DNA of 64,000 nucleotides, taken from Typhlomys cinereus. Lineage: Eukaryota; Chordata; Mammalia; Rodentia; Platacanthomyidae. The notes beneath the pieces are model-generated. The model searched no databases, was not told where the DNA came from, and worked only from the letters and a program-made list of their open reading frames with translations. Positions 33,300 to 42,601 of the stretch are shown piece by piece. A program made the position numbers and the translations under genes. The stretch covers positions 1 to 64,000 of the forward strand of contig JALPQD010000518.1 of assembly GCA_023101885.1 (NCBI GenBank), in the 5' to 3' direction. How positions within the stretch are numbered: the first letter of the stretch is position 1; every line of letters starts with the position of its first letter.

Positions 33300-33675
33300 G
33301 CACTCATTAAAGAAGTTATTATCGGTTACTTCCATCAGCCCAAATTCGTCTGTGGGAAGCCATCTTTCCTTTCAAATAGATAACTTACAATGCCTTTCAT
33401 GATGGGGGAAAACTATAGCTTGGCGACTCAACAGAGAAACGAGTCCAGGAATCTTTACAAGGGTTTTTCCCTGGTGGCAAAGAGACACGTTCATGAAAGA
33501 GGATTGGTTCAATCTCCTGCTCTACCCTCCGCCACCAGCCCCTACTTGAAGGATCTAGGCTGTCTCATCTATCCTGAGCCACGCCCTGGACAGGTATTTT
33601 CACTTTCTCTGCATGTATAGTTACATTCTCAGCCATAATAGCTCGATTCTGACTTCGGAATACCAGTGAGCCAAT
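33300..33675. other. No gene recognised
   Basis: No feature is supported. Confidence 0.4.
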
Positions 33676-33679
33676 GCTC

Positions 33680-33770
33680 AAAACCAGGCCAGGGGCGTGG
33701 CTCAGGGCTAAAGCCGAGCCTAGCAAGTAGCAAGCCCAGGGTTCCAAACCCAGCACCTTAAAAGAAAGAG
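33680..33770 (+). mobile_element. ID-like SINE
   Basis: The copy reads caggggcgtggctcagggctaaagccgagcctagc...gttccaaacccagcacc, followed by an A-rich end. Confidence 0.75.
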
Positions 33771-34094
33771 ACAGGCTGCCAGATCTTGAAATTCAAATTG
33801 CATGTATGTTTCGTGGGTTGCAAAATTGAAATTTGAGGTTTGCTTCAACCGCTGAAAGCTGGTTTCCACACCATTTTTTTTTTGGGGGGGGGGATGTTAC
33901 AAAAACAAGATGTGACTGTAAACCAGGAGCACCAGGAAGGTCCCCATGGATGAAGCAGAATGGTCGCTGTGAGATGTGGGTGATTCATAGGCAACGGGCT
34001 GTATAATCCCATATTGCTTATGCAAAAGGCAAACAAAGAAGTGCATGCGTCAGTTTACATATGCAAAAGCTGTTCTTTGCAAAAGCAGGCATGC

Positions 34095-34445
34095 AGGCTG
34101 ACAGATGGCTCAATGGGCAAGAGTACTTGCCCCTCGAGTGTGAGGACCTGAGTTCAAGTTCCCAATACCCTCAGAAAAAAAGCCGGGTGTAACTGCACGT
34201 GCCTTTAAACCAGCCTTGGGGAGTGGCGAGGGGCAGATGGCTAGAGTTCGCTGATTGGTCAGCCCCCAGCGACGCAGAACCTGGCTCGAGACACTCCAGG
34301 AAGGGGGGGGGCAGAAAAGGGGGGATGACAGCGGAAGACTCCCAATGCCTTCTCTTGGCCTCTATGTGGCGCACACACACATGCACACACATCACATGCA
34401 CACAACATACACACGCCACATGTACACACACACAAATGCACTCTG
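34095..34445 (+). mobile_element. B2-like SINE with CA-rich tail
   Basis: The copy reads aggctgacagatggctcaatgggcaagagtacttgcc, then aggacctgagttcaagttcc, gccgggtgtaactgcacgtgcc, and a CA-rich tail at about 34368-34437. Confidence 0.8.
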
Positions 34446-34499
34446 TGTATCTGGGAAAAGAACTCCAGCGGGGACAAGGAAAGAACGTATTTGATTTTG

Positions 34500-34990
34500 G
34501 AAGTGTGTGTGTGTGTCTGTGCTTTTGTGTCTGCATGTGTGTGTTCAGGCATGTGTATGCCTGCTTCTCTGTATATATGTATGTGTGTGTCTGTGTATAT
34601 GTGTCTCTGTGTATCTGTGTACATGTATCTGTATGTGTGCTTGTGTGAATGCATGTGTCTGCATATGTGTCTATGTCTGTGTATCTGTACATGTGTTTAT
34701 GTGTTTACCTGTGTCTATGTATATGTGTCTCTGTGTGTCTGTGTATATGTGTCTCCATATGCCTGTGCATATATCTCTATGTGTGCTTGTGTGTCTGCAT
34801 ATTTCTGTGTTCTGTATGTCTGTATATAGTCTCTGTGTGTCTGTATGTGTTTTTATATGTCCGCATGTTGTCTGTATATGTGTTTCTGCCTTCTGCCTAT
34901 GTGTCTGTGTGTGCTTGCTTGTGTGTTGCTGTGTCTGTGTATGTAGTCTTTCATGTCTGTATATGTGTCTCGCGTGTAGTCTGTTTGACA
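34500..34990. repeat. Long degenerate (TGTGTC/TGTA)n tract
   Basis: About 490 bp of TGTGTCTGTGTATGT-type repeat. Frames across it, up to ~200 codons and Cys/Val-rich, come from the repeat and are not a gene. Confidence 0.9.
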
Positions 34991-35279
34991 TTGTGAACTT
35001 ACAGGTGCACAAGTATATTATGCACAAACGTGTGTGTGCATCTCACTGTGTGCTCACGTGCACTTGGGCTCCTGGTCTGAATAAAAAGGAGCAAGTGAGC
35101 TGAGCACCAGTGTCCATATCTCTCTCTGTTTCCTGGCTGAGGATGAGCAGGTGAGCAGCTGCTGTCGGCTCCTACGACCATGTCTGCCCTGCCATGACCC
35201 ATGGCCCCCCCAACTCTGAGATGAAACAACCCCTCCCTCCTTAAGTCTAGACCCCCAAGTCCCCCGTAAAGTGCTGACT

Positions 35280-35469
35280 TCATGTGGCCATCCACCTGTC
35301 ATTCCAGCCCCTGAAGGCGGAGCCTGAGAACCCCCAGAGCAAGCTGGAGGCCAGACAAGCCCTCTGGGTTTCATGAGAGACCCAGGCTCACGAGGTGGAA
35401 GAGCGATGGAGGATGATTCTGGGTGTCACCCTTGGACCTCCACACAGAGAGTTATCAGCCTTGGGTCCA

Positions 35470-35508
<39 letters not shown>

Positions 35509-35510
35509 GA
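35280..35510 (+). mobile_element. Older long tRNA-headed SINE, 5' truncated
   Basis: The copy reads cacctgtcattccagcccctgaaggcggagcctgagaacccccagagcaagc, then agagcgatggaggatgattc, gtcacccttggacctcc, and a CA run at about 35470-35508. Confidence 0.85.
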
Positions 35511-35514
35511 ACAC

Positions 35515-36475
35515 GAACATGAACACGCATACACAATGCATCATCTATACTGCAGACACCCAATAAGGAAAAACAAAAAGAAAAGCAACTCCTGGGGGTC
35601 CCGCAGCCTCCCCGTGCACTGGGCAGAGCATGACTATCAACAGCAGAGAGAAAGAAGAGAGTCACATCCGGGACCTAAAGCAGCAAAAAGCCAGCGACGG
35701 GCCTCGGCCTCCAAGTCATGTCTTTCTGGAAACTTCCTTGCAGCACAGGTGGGTTCAGCAGGGACCACCAGAAGAAGAAGCGGAGGAGGTAGAAAAGGAA
35801 AGAGAAGGAGGAAGAGGGAGAGGAGAAGGAAGGAAGGGAGGGGGAGGAAGGCAGCCAGCCCCAGGCGTGCTCCTGCAGATAGATGTCTGTCCCTTTCTGC
35901 CAAAGCATCCTTCCCGCACACTTCAACCACCACGAGTGTTTGGGAAGTACCGGTGTTTCCCAAATCCCCACCTAGCAAGGGACACAGACGGCTATGCCTG
36001 CTAGTCTTGACTGGCGCTTATCCAACAATCTAAGGAGGGGCTTAAGTAATTGGAAAAAAAGGGGGAGAGGACTTTGGAAATTCAAAGTAAAACCCTCCTT
36101 CCCATGTTTGCTTGGACCTGCAAACTGAAGCTAATGTCCTGGGCAACAGGGAAGGGCCAGATTCTTCTAGAAACATGACACATTTCTAAACCGCCCCAGA
36201 GGGAGCCCAGTCAAATACCCACAACACGAGGAAACACAAGCTGAGGTGCTAGGGGTCTCCTGAATTTATCGGCACATGGGGAAAAATATAGCAACACAGT
36301 CATTTGCTTTCCAAAGGACACTCAGCAGCACTGTGGCTGACACAAATTCACAAAATTCAAACCACAGGACAGGAATAACCTATAGCCAATGGTTTATGAT
36401 GTTTTGCTCCAGAGAGAGAACATCTCATGAGACCTCAGCCCATCAGCAGGCTCAGCTCCCTCTGAACTCTGCCCA
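35515..36475. other. No gene recognised
   Basis: Overlapping frames of 79-212 codons lie around a purine-rich patch near 35770-35845. They have no shared start context, splice sites or recognisable domain. Confidence 0.4.
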
Positions 36476-36479
36476 GTTG

Positions 36480-36640
36480 TTTTTTGATTGAGGCAAGATC
36501 TCACATAGCCCAGGCTGGGCCCAAATTCACTAGGTAGCCCAGGAAGACCCTCAACTCCTGATCCTCCGACCTCCACATCCCCAAGCTGGAGGTGACAGCG
36601 TGGGTCCCCACCCCTGACGTTACAGAGCTAGACTGGTAAC
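36480..36640 (-). mobile_element. B1-like SINE, antisense
   Basis: The copy reads ttttttgattgaggcaagatctcacatagcccaggctgggcccaaattcac, then gtagcccaggaagaccctc, gatcctccgacctcc. Confidence 0.8.
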
Positions 36641-36789
36641 CCAGGGCTTCAGGCTGTGGACGAGGCCCTCTACCCATGGAGTCCCTCTCAGCCTCACTTC
36701 AGCTTTCTTCCACATAGACTACATGGCCAGTTTAATCCAGGTGCAACTGACCACACTGGCTTATCTAAGATCAGCTGAGACACCCGAAG

Positions 36790-37115
36790 ACATTCTCTGG
36801 ATCATACATTTACAATACAAAGACCAGTCCTCGATCTGATTGGAAACCTCCCAGTAGCGGACCCAGTAAAAGGAATCCACAGAACAGAAGACTAAGAAGA
36901 AGAGAGACTCTCCAGGAATCCTGCAGCCTTAGCCATCACCGCTAGCCATCGTGGATGTTGCAGAGATTAGCCTGCCTCCAGCTTCATCATGTCGCCTTGC
37001 CATGAAAAACTGTTTCTCCCCTCTGGAACCATAAGCTGAATAAAATCTCCCTTTCTCCTGTAAGTTGCTTGACAATGGGTGCTCTCTCACAGCCATAGTT
37101 AAGACACTCTGTTAA
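36790..37115 (+). mobile_element. MaLR-type LTR end
   Basis: ctctggaaccataagctgaataaaatctccctttctcctgtaagttgc followed by ctctcacagccatagttaag is the typical 3' end of mammalian MaLR LTRs (MLT/ORR1/MT type). The 5' border is uncertain. Confidence 0.65.
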
Positions 37116-37124
37116 CCTGTTTCT

Positions 37125-37560
37125 TTTTAAATATTTATTTATTTGAGAGACAGACAGAGAGCGCACCATGGCACACAGGTGGAAGTCAGAGGACAACATT
37201 CAGAAGTCACTTCTAGGGGCTGGAGAGGGGTTAAGCCTCTGCCTTGCAGGAGGAAGGTCCTGAGTTCAGATCCTAGACCTCACATATAGACGCCGGGCAG
37301 AAGTCGGGAGGACTGGTCCTGGTAGGCGGAGCCTATGAATACTGGGGCAGAGTAAACAAGGAGGAGGTGGAGGTGGTCCATGGTGGTTCCCAAATTCACC
37401 CGTGGTTCTACACACACACACACACACACACATACACACACATGCACAATTGAATAAAAATTAAAAAAATAAAAGAAGTCACTTCTATCATTCCACCATG
37501 GGGGCTTCCGGGGACCGAACTCGGGTCTCTGGATGTTGCAGTTAACTCTGCTTTGATGCT
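37125..37560 (-). mobile_element. B2/B3-like SINE (antisense), split by a younger SINE
   Basis: The two halves are 37125-37215 (ttaaatatttatttatttgagag...gtggaagtcagaggac) and 37474-37560 (ccatgggggcttccggggaccgaactcgggtctc). They are separated by the element at 37216-37473 and its TSDs. Confidence 0.85.
37216..37473 (+). mobile_element. Young long tRNA-headed SINE with perfect TSD
   Basis: It starts ggggctggagaggggttaagcc and ends in a CA tail and aataaaaattaaaa. It is flanked by agaagtcacttcta at 37202-37215 and 37474-37487 (14/14). It is the shortest of the young copies (258 bp). Confidence 0.97.
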
Positions 37561-37576
37561 CATAAATTCATGACAA

Positions 37577-37991
37577 AACAACTTAAGAAAACAAGGTGTT
37601 TATTTCCTCTTAGGATAGTCGGGTTACACTTCCTTGTCCAGCTTGGCAGCAGAGCCCACGCCAACACCAGGGGCCGAGGAAACTGGCCACACCATTATCC
37701 ACGTAACTGCTGAGAGAGGGGCAAACCTCACTCTGACCAAGTACACAGAAGGATGCCAACTTCCTTAACTGGCTCCCTCTCTCTTATTCCCCTTCCTCCA
37801 GCAAGGCTCTGCCTCCAAAAGGTGCCACAACTTTCCAGAACATGAGCATCAGCTAAGGATGCAACACAGGAGCTGCAGGCAGGGGGCGACTCACGTCCAC
37901 ACCAGGACACTCCCTGCAGACTTTCTTTTGAGAATATGTTCTACACCAACTTAAGAAAACAAGGTGTTTATTTCCTCTTAGGATAGTTGGG
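37577..37991 (+). mobile_element. Dispersed rodent repeat (same family as 7280)
   Basis: It starts caacttaagaaaacaagg, followed by tgtttatttcctcttaggatagt. Downstream it reads cagagcccacgcc, then aagaggggcaaacc and gctctgcctccaaaagg. The first 45 bases recur at 37947-37991 with one or two differences. Confidence 0.6.
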
Positions 37992-38345
37992 CTTAATGTG
38001 TGTGTGCATGGGGTATGTGTGTGCATGTGTGTGTCTGTGTGGTATGCATTTCTCTGTAGCTATACATGCAGTAACATGTATCTGTGTATGTGTTGTGTGA
38101 TGTAGGTTTTTCTGTAGCTATCATGCAGATGTGTTTGTGGTGTGTGTGAATCAGAGAGCACTTGAGCATGTCTCTGTGGAAGCCCAAGGAATCACCCTGG
38201 ATTGCTCTACCTCCTTATTGCTTTGCTCTGAGGTTTCCTAGGCTCTGCCCTCCAGGGTGGGAATTGCAGGCTGCTGTCATATCCCCCTGGCATTGTTTAC
38301 ATGGGATCTGGGGGTCCAAACCCAGGTCTTTTTGCTGGATATTCA
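37985..38345 (-). mobile_element. Older long tRNA-headed SINE, antisense
   Basis: A TG-rich reversed tail is followed by catgtctctgtggaagccc, aatcaccctggattgctctacctccttattgctttgctctgaggtttcc and gggatctgggggtccaaacccagg. Confidence 0.85.
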
Positions 38346-38389
38346 AATACAGACTAGATATATAACATAAGATAAATGATAGATGATAA

Positions 38390-38390
<1 letters not shown>

Positions 38391-38447
<57 letters not shown>
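38391..38447. repeat. (GATA)n microsatellite
   Basis: About 14 tandem GATA units lie within a longer degenerate GATA/GATG region reaching about 38560. Confidence 0.95.
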
Positions 38448-38989
38448 GGATGGATGAGATAGACAAATGATGGCTGTATCAATGGATGGATAAGTAACTA
38501 CATAGATATATAGACAATCACTATTCAGGATCAGAAGAATGGACAGGTGGATGGGTATATGCATGTATGCATATACACATAGGTAACAGATTTGGTAGAC
38601 ACTACAGGGATAGATAGATGATAATAACATAATAGATATTGTAATGAGAATTTTTTCTTGTCATAGTTCTAGTTAAAAAACACACACACACAACCCAAAA
38701 GTAAGACATGAGCCATACTACCCTCAAGTGTGTCCTTAAAAGAAACCACCACAAGGAGAACTGAGAGAAAAATCCTCCTGCACACCCCACATCCTTAGGG
38801 GCTCTAAAGACAGGACACCTGTGCTCCATGTTCCAGAAAATGAACCCCAAGATTGCAGGTGGGCGAAGGAGAGGGAGCTCGCTACCCACTCCTCAATCTT
38901 GCAGCCTGTCCACTCGGGCAACATGCAGGAGGGCAGCATGGCTTGAGAGAGACACCGCTGCGTGCCTGGCTGCCAGTTCACTCCATTTG

Positions 38990-39305
38990 AGTCCTACGAA
39001 GGACTCGGCTATGGGCAGTGTGGGCCGCTGGGGAGGTGGAGGCCAGAGGATCGGGAGTCATCCTTGACTCCATAGCAGGTTTGAGAGGAGCCTGGGCTAT
39101 GCCAGACACTGTCAGAGAGGAGGAGGAGAGGAAAGGATAGGAGGAGAAAGAAGAGGAGGAAGAGGAGAGGGAGGGAAAGAAAAGGAGGTAGCAGGGAGGA
39201 AGAAGAAAAGAGGAAGAGAGGAAGGGAAGGGAAAAGAGAAGAGGAAGAGGAAGTTGCTGGAGGAGGGAAAAAGAAAAAGGGGGGAGGAAAAGGAAGGAGG
39301 AGATC
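38990..39305 (+). mobile_element. B1-like SINE fragment with GGA-rich tail
   Basis: ctggggaggtggaggccagaggatcgggagtcatccttgac...gaggagcctgggctatgcc is a B1-like 3' half, and about 190 bp of (GGA/GAA)n follow at 39115-39305. Confidence 0.7.
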
Positions 39306-39309
39306 CACG

Positions 39310-39567
39310 AGTGGTCCACCTGTGGTCTAGCTGGGGCTAGAACTCACTGACAGAGCAGATGCCCCCACATAAATACAAAGCCCTAAATTCGAGCCCAGCA
39401 CCCACAAAGAAAGTGTGGTTCAGGTGAAGATTTGGCAAACTCACTGGATGGATGAAGGACCAAAGCGTCAACCTGTGGATGCTATTGGTTATTCCTTAAC
39501 TGCATAACGGTGAGGCCAAAGGTCACCCCAGGAGAGGCGTAAGCAAATGAACGTGACCCTGAGTCGA
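39310..39567. other. No gene recognised
   Basis: It includes an ID-like head near 39330-39400 (ctagctggggctagaactcac). No gene is supported. Confidence 0.4.
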
Positions 39568-39583
39568 TAAAACTTTATTTACA

Positions 39584-39793
39584 GGGGCTGGAGAGCTGGC
39601 TCAGGGGTTAAGCCTCTGCCTTGCAGGCGGAAGGTCCTGAGTTCGGATCCTAGACCCCACGTATAGACGCCGGGCAAAACCGGGGGCGGCCTGCATTTCT
39701 GGTCCTGGTAGGGAGGAGCCTGTGAATCCTGGGGCAGAGTAAACAAGGAGAAGGTGGAGGCGGTCCATGGTGGTTCCCGAATTCACCTGTGGT

Positions 39794-39832
<39 letters not shown>

Positions 39833-39890
39833 ATACATACACACATGCGCACACACACACAATTGAATAAATAAAAAATTTTAATTAAAA
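39584..39890 (+). mobile_element. Young long tRNA-headed SINE with perfect TSD
   Basis: The copy reads ggggctggagagctggctc...cttgcaggcggaaggtcc...gagttcggatcc and ends in a CA tail, then aataaataaaaaattttaatt. TSD aaaactttatttaca lies at 39569-39583 and 39891-39905 (15/15). Confidence 0.97.
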
Positions 39891-40019
39891 AAAACTTTAT
39901 TTACAAAAACAACTTCTGATGGACTTTTACACAAATACCACAGTCTGCGGAACACACACACGTAAAGGACTTGATATGAATGACACAGAGGATGTTGAAG
40001 AACAGATCTGAGCCACCTG

Positions 40020-40215
40020 GAGAGACAGGCAAAGAGAAGGAGTAAGAAGAGGACGAGGAGGACCAAGAGAAGAGAGAGGAGGAAAGGAGGAGAAAGAAGA
40101 GAAGGAAGAGAGGGAGGAGAGAAGGATATACAGTGGGTTTTGCGGGAGCTTGGACTATGCCAGATCCTATCAAAGAAGAGGAGGAGGAAGAGGAAGAAGA
40201 AAAGGAGAAGCGCAT
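40020..40215. repeat. GA/GGA-rich purine tract around a B1-like remnant
   Basis: Purine runs at about 40025-40125 and 40165-40215 flank gggttttgcgggagcttggactatgcc, which resembles the B1-like end at 39080. Confidence 0.75.
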
Positions 40216-40219
40216 TAGA

Positions 40220-40830
40220 GAAGGCCAGGAACCTTCCAGAATATCCCGCTGTTGGGGAAAGAATGCAGCAGTTTTGATGGGATGTCATGAGGCTGAGCTG
40301 CAAGACAAGGGACAGACAGGGACGCATTTACCACCAGATACAAGCCAGACACTCAGGGCCGAGAAGTAACCAAATGACAAGACCAACAGGAGCGAGGAGC
40401 ACCAAGCCCTGGGGAGAGAGACGAGGACCCGGGGCTCAGAGGTGAGTAACGAGGCTTAAGTCACATTTCATATTTATAGGTCAGAGAGAGAAAGGCTCTG
40501 GGGTTAATGGAAGATTCCAGAAAAAGAGAGAAAGAAAGAGGAGGGAGCAAGTGTCTCAATCAGACACACTGCCGGGAATGCTTAAGAGTCACTTGGCCCG
40601 GTCACAACCTAGAGGTGGCGAAACGGTGTCAGCATAGGGCACACAGAGACCAAGAGCGTGGGGGGTCGCTCTCCCACGCCCAGGGGGACCGACAACCCCC
40701 CGCACCGGGACTAAGGAGACCTGCTTGGGGTACACAGACGGAACCTTTGATAAAGCGCTCGATGTGCAGGCTTCAGGATCTGAGTTCAGATTCCCAGAAC
40801 TCACATCCAAAGCTAAGAGGTGGCGGTCCA
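40220..40830. other. No gene recognised
   Basis: It includes a SINE-head-like segment near 40725-40800. No coding feature is supported. Confidence 0.4.
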
Positions 40831-40834
40831 GTCA

Positions 40835-40998
40835 GATGGCTCGGCGGGTAAAGGCCCCTGTGGGGAAAACCTGGAGACCTGAGTTTGATTCCTGGAAGCC
40901 CCCATGGTGGAAAGAGAGAACTGACTTCTGAAACTTGTCTTCTGACTTCCACCTGTGTGCCATGGCATGTTCTCTCTTTCTCTCTCTCTCTCATTCTT

Positions 40999-41043
<45 letters not shown>

Positions 41044-41046
41044 CAA
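40835..41046 (+). mobile_element. B2-like SINE with (CA)n tail
   Basis: The copy reads gtcagatggctcggcgggtaaaggcccctg...agacctgagtttgattcc, then agagagaactgacttctg, cttctgacttccacctg, a CT run and a CA run at about 41007-41045. Confidence 0.85.
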
Positions 41047-41064
41047 TATGGGGAGGAAGCTAAG

Positions 41065-41158
41065 ATGCAGGGCCGGAGATGGCTCAGTGGAGAAGATGTT
41101 GGCCAGGCAAGCAGGAGGACTCAAGAGTTCAGATTCTCCAAACCCACATAAAAAGTGA
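41065..41158 (+). mobile_element. SINE head fragment abutting L1
   Basis: ggccggagatggctcagtgg...caagagttcagattctcc is a tRNA-derived head cut off where the GC-rich L1 upstream block begins. Confidence 0.65.
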
Positions 41159-41161
41159 GGC

Positions 41162-41485
41162 GCTCCCCACCCCCAGAACCCCAGATCAGCCCAAGGGACC
41201 CAGCTCCTACCCAACCATCCAGCCGAAGCCGTGCGCAGGGCCAAGGGACGAGGAGGACCTCCCCCTGCGCCCGGGCCCCGCTCCAGCTCCCCTCGGGTTA
41301 AATAGCTCCACGCCGACGCCCCCATCCTCCTTTCCCCACTCGGCTCCGACGGCCGGGACGCGCGTGCGTGGTCCAGCTGGGCCTCATCCGCGACCTAGGT
41401 AAGCTCCCTCCCTGCCCACCCCCAGAACCCCAGGCCAAATAATTCAGCTTAGTGAAATTGAAAGATCTTAAGAGTTAAAACGACA
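41162..41485 (+). promoter_or_regulatory. CpG-rich L1 5' block with partial 251-bp repeat
   Basis: About 240 bp dense in CpG (such as ccgggacgcgcgtgcg) precedes the L1 ORF1. cacccccagaaccccag occurs at 41168 and again at 41419, suggesting one full ~251-bp monomer and the start of another. A TTAAATA box lies near 41299, and ctag/gtaagc at about 41397-41406 looks like a splice donor. It is inferred to be an L1 promoter. Alternatively, it is an unrelated CpG island next to a truncated L1. Confidence 0.5.
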
Positions 41486-42550
41486 ATGCCAAAGTCAAAG
41501 TGCAAATCCATGAGAAGCAACACTCAAGTAAACAAATTTCCCACTGAAGAAATTAATCCCATAATGTTAGACTCCAACCAGAACAAACCCACGGAAAATG
41601 GCCAAGAAAGCCTGACCCAGGATAACGACTTTCAAAATATGATCATTACCATGTTCAATACTATGAAAGAGGAAATCCGGGAGGAATTACGTAATCGAAT
41701 TAATCGCTTCGAAGAGGAACACAACAGACACTTGGAGGCGTTGAGAAAAACAGTACAAGAGACAAAAACTGGCATAGAGCAGTTAAAACAGACTCAAGCA
41801 GAGTTTAAAACTGAGCTACAAGACAAGTTATCTTCAACCCAGAACTCCACAGAGAGTCTTATCAACAGAACTAACGAAGCAGAAAACAGAATTTCAGACC
41901 TCGAAGATAAAGTGGGAGTACTAGCCAGCTCAATGGAAGAGGTTGTTAAAGCCAAAAAGATACTTGAGAGAAATATCCAAGAGATATGGGACACCCTGAA
42001 AAAGCCTAACATGCGTATTCATGGAATACCAGAGCAAGAATCTCAAAATACCACCCCTGAGGAAATTTTTCAAACGATCATCAAGGAAAACTTTCCTCAT
42101 CTAAAAAAAGAGAGGCCCATCCATATACAAGAGGCATTCCGCACCCCAAACAGATACGACCAAAACAGAAGCACGCCACGGCAAATAATAGTTAAAACAC
42201 TCCACATTCAAGATAAAGAACTGGTGCTGAGAGCTTCAAGGGAGAAAAAACAAGTCACTTTTAAACGTAAACCTATTAAAATAACAAATGACTTCTCAGT
42301 CGAAACAGTAAAAGCAAGAAGAGCTTGGAGAGACATCCTTCAAGTATTGAATGAGCAAAAATATCAACCCAGGCTGATTTACCCTGCAAAACTATCTGTC
42401 ATGATCGAGGGAGAAAGAAAAATCTTCCAGCACAAAGACAACTTGAAGGGATACATGTCCACCAAACCAGGCCTTCAAAAAATGCTAGAAATGATACTCA
42501 AGCGTGAAGAAAAAAACAGGCATATCCAGGAGAACAGAAGGCAAGTATAA
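41486..42550 (+). CDS. L1 ORF1 protein, intact
   Basis: A full-length 354-codon frame beginning MPKSKCKSMRSNTQ encodes the L1 RNA-binding chaperone, which trimerises and packages L1 RNA in cytoplasmic particles. In order there is a short disordered N-terminus (1-45), a long coiled coil (about 50-165, heptads such as LRKTVQETKTGIEQL), an RRM-like domain (about 165-260, with NMRIHGIPE and RPIHIQEAFRTPNR) and a C-terminal domain (about 265-330, with RRAWRDILQVLNEQ and QPRLIYPAKLS). The RNA-binding REKKQVTF and KARRAW regions are present. Length and order are normal for rodent L1 ORF1p. It is uninterrupted, unlike its own ORF2, so the element is fairly young. The antisense L1 at 48.5-56.4 kb has a broken homologue. 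Confidence 0.95.
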   Translation: MPKSKCKSMRSNTQVNKFPTEEINPIMLDSNQNKPTENGQESLTQDNDFQNMIITMFNTMKEEIREELRNRINRFEEEHNRHLEALRKTVQETKTGIEQLKQTQAEFKTELQDKLSSTQNSTESLINRTNEAENRISDLEDKVGVLASSMEEVVKAKKILERNIQEIWDTLKKPNMRIHGIPEQESQNTTPEEIFQTIIKENFPHLKKERPIHIQEAFRTPNRYDQNRSTPRQIIVKTLHIQDKELVLRASREKKQVTFKRKPIKITNDFSVETVKARRAWRDILQVLNEQKYQPRLIYPAKLSVMIEGERKIFQHKDNLKGYMSTKPGLQKMLEMILKREEKNRHIQENRRQV

Positions 42551-42601
42551 CACCATTAAAAGCGAAGCAATATACTTATAAAAATTTACTAAACATAATA
42601 A

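Noticed and set aside
34507..35103. 198-codon plus-strand open frame rich in Cys, Val and Met
   Set aside because: It lies in the degenerate TGTGTCTGTGTA repeat. Composition alone gives long frames in several registers, and no start context or domain is seen.
35395..36033. 212-codon plus-strand frame
   Set aside because: It starts inside a SINE, runs through a CA tract and a purine patch, and shows no recognisable domain or splice sites.
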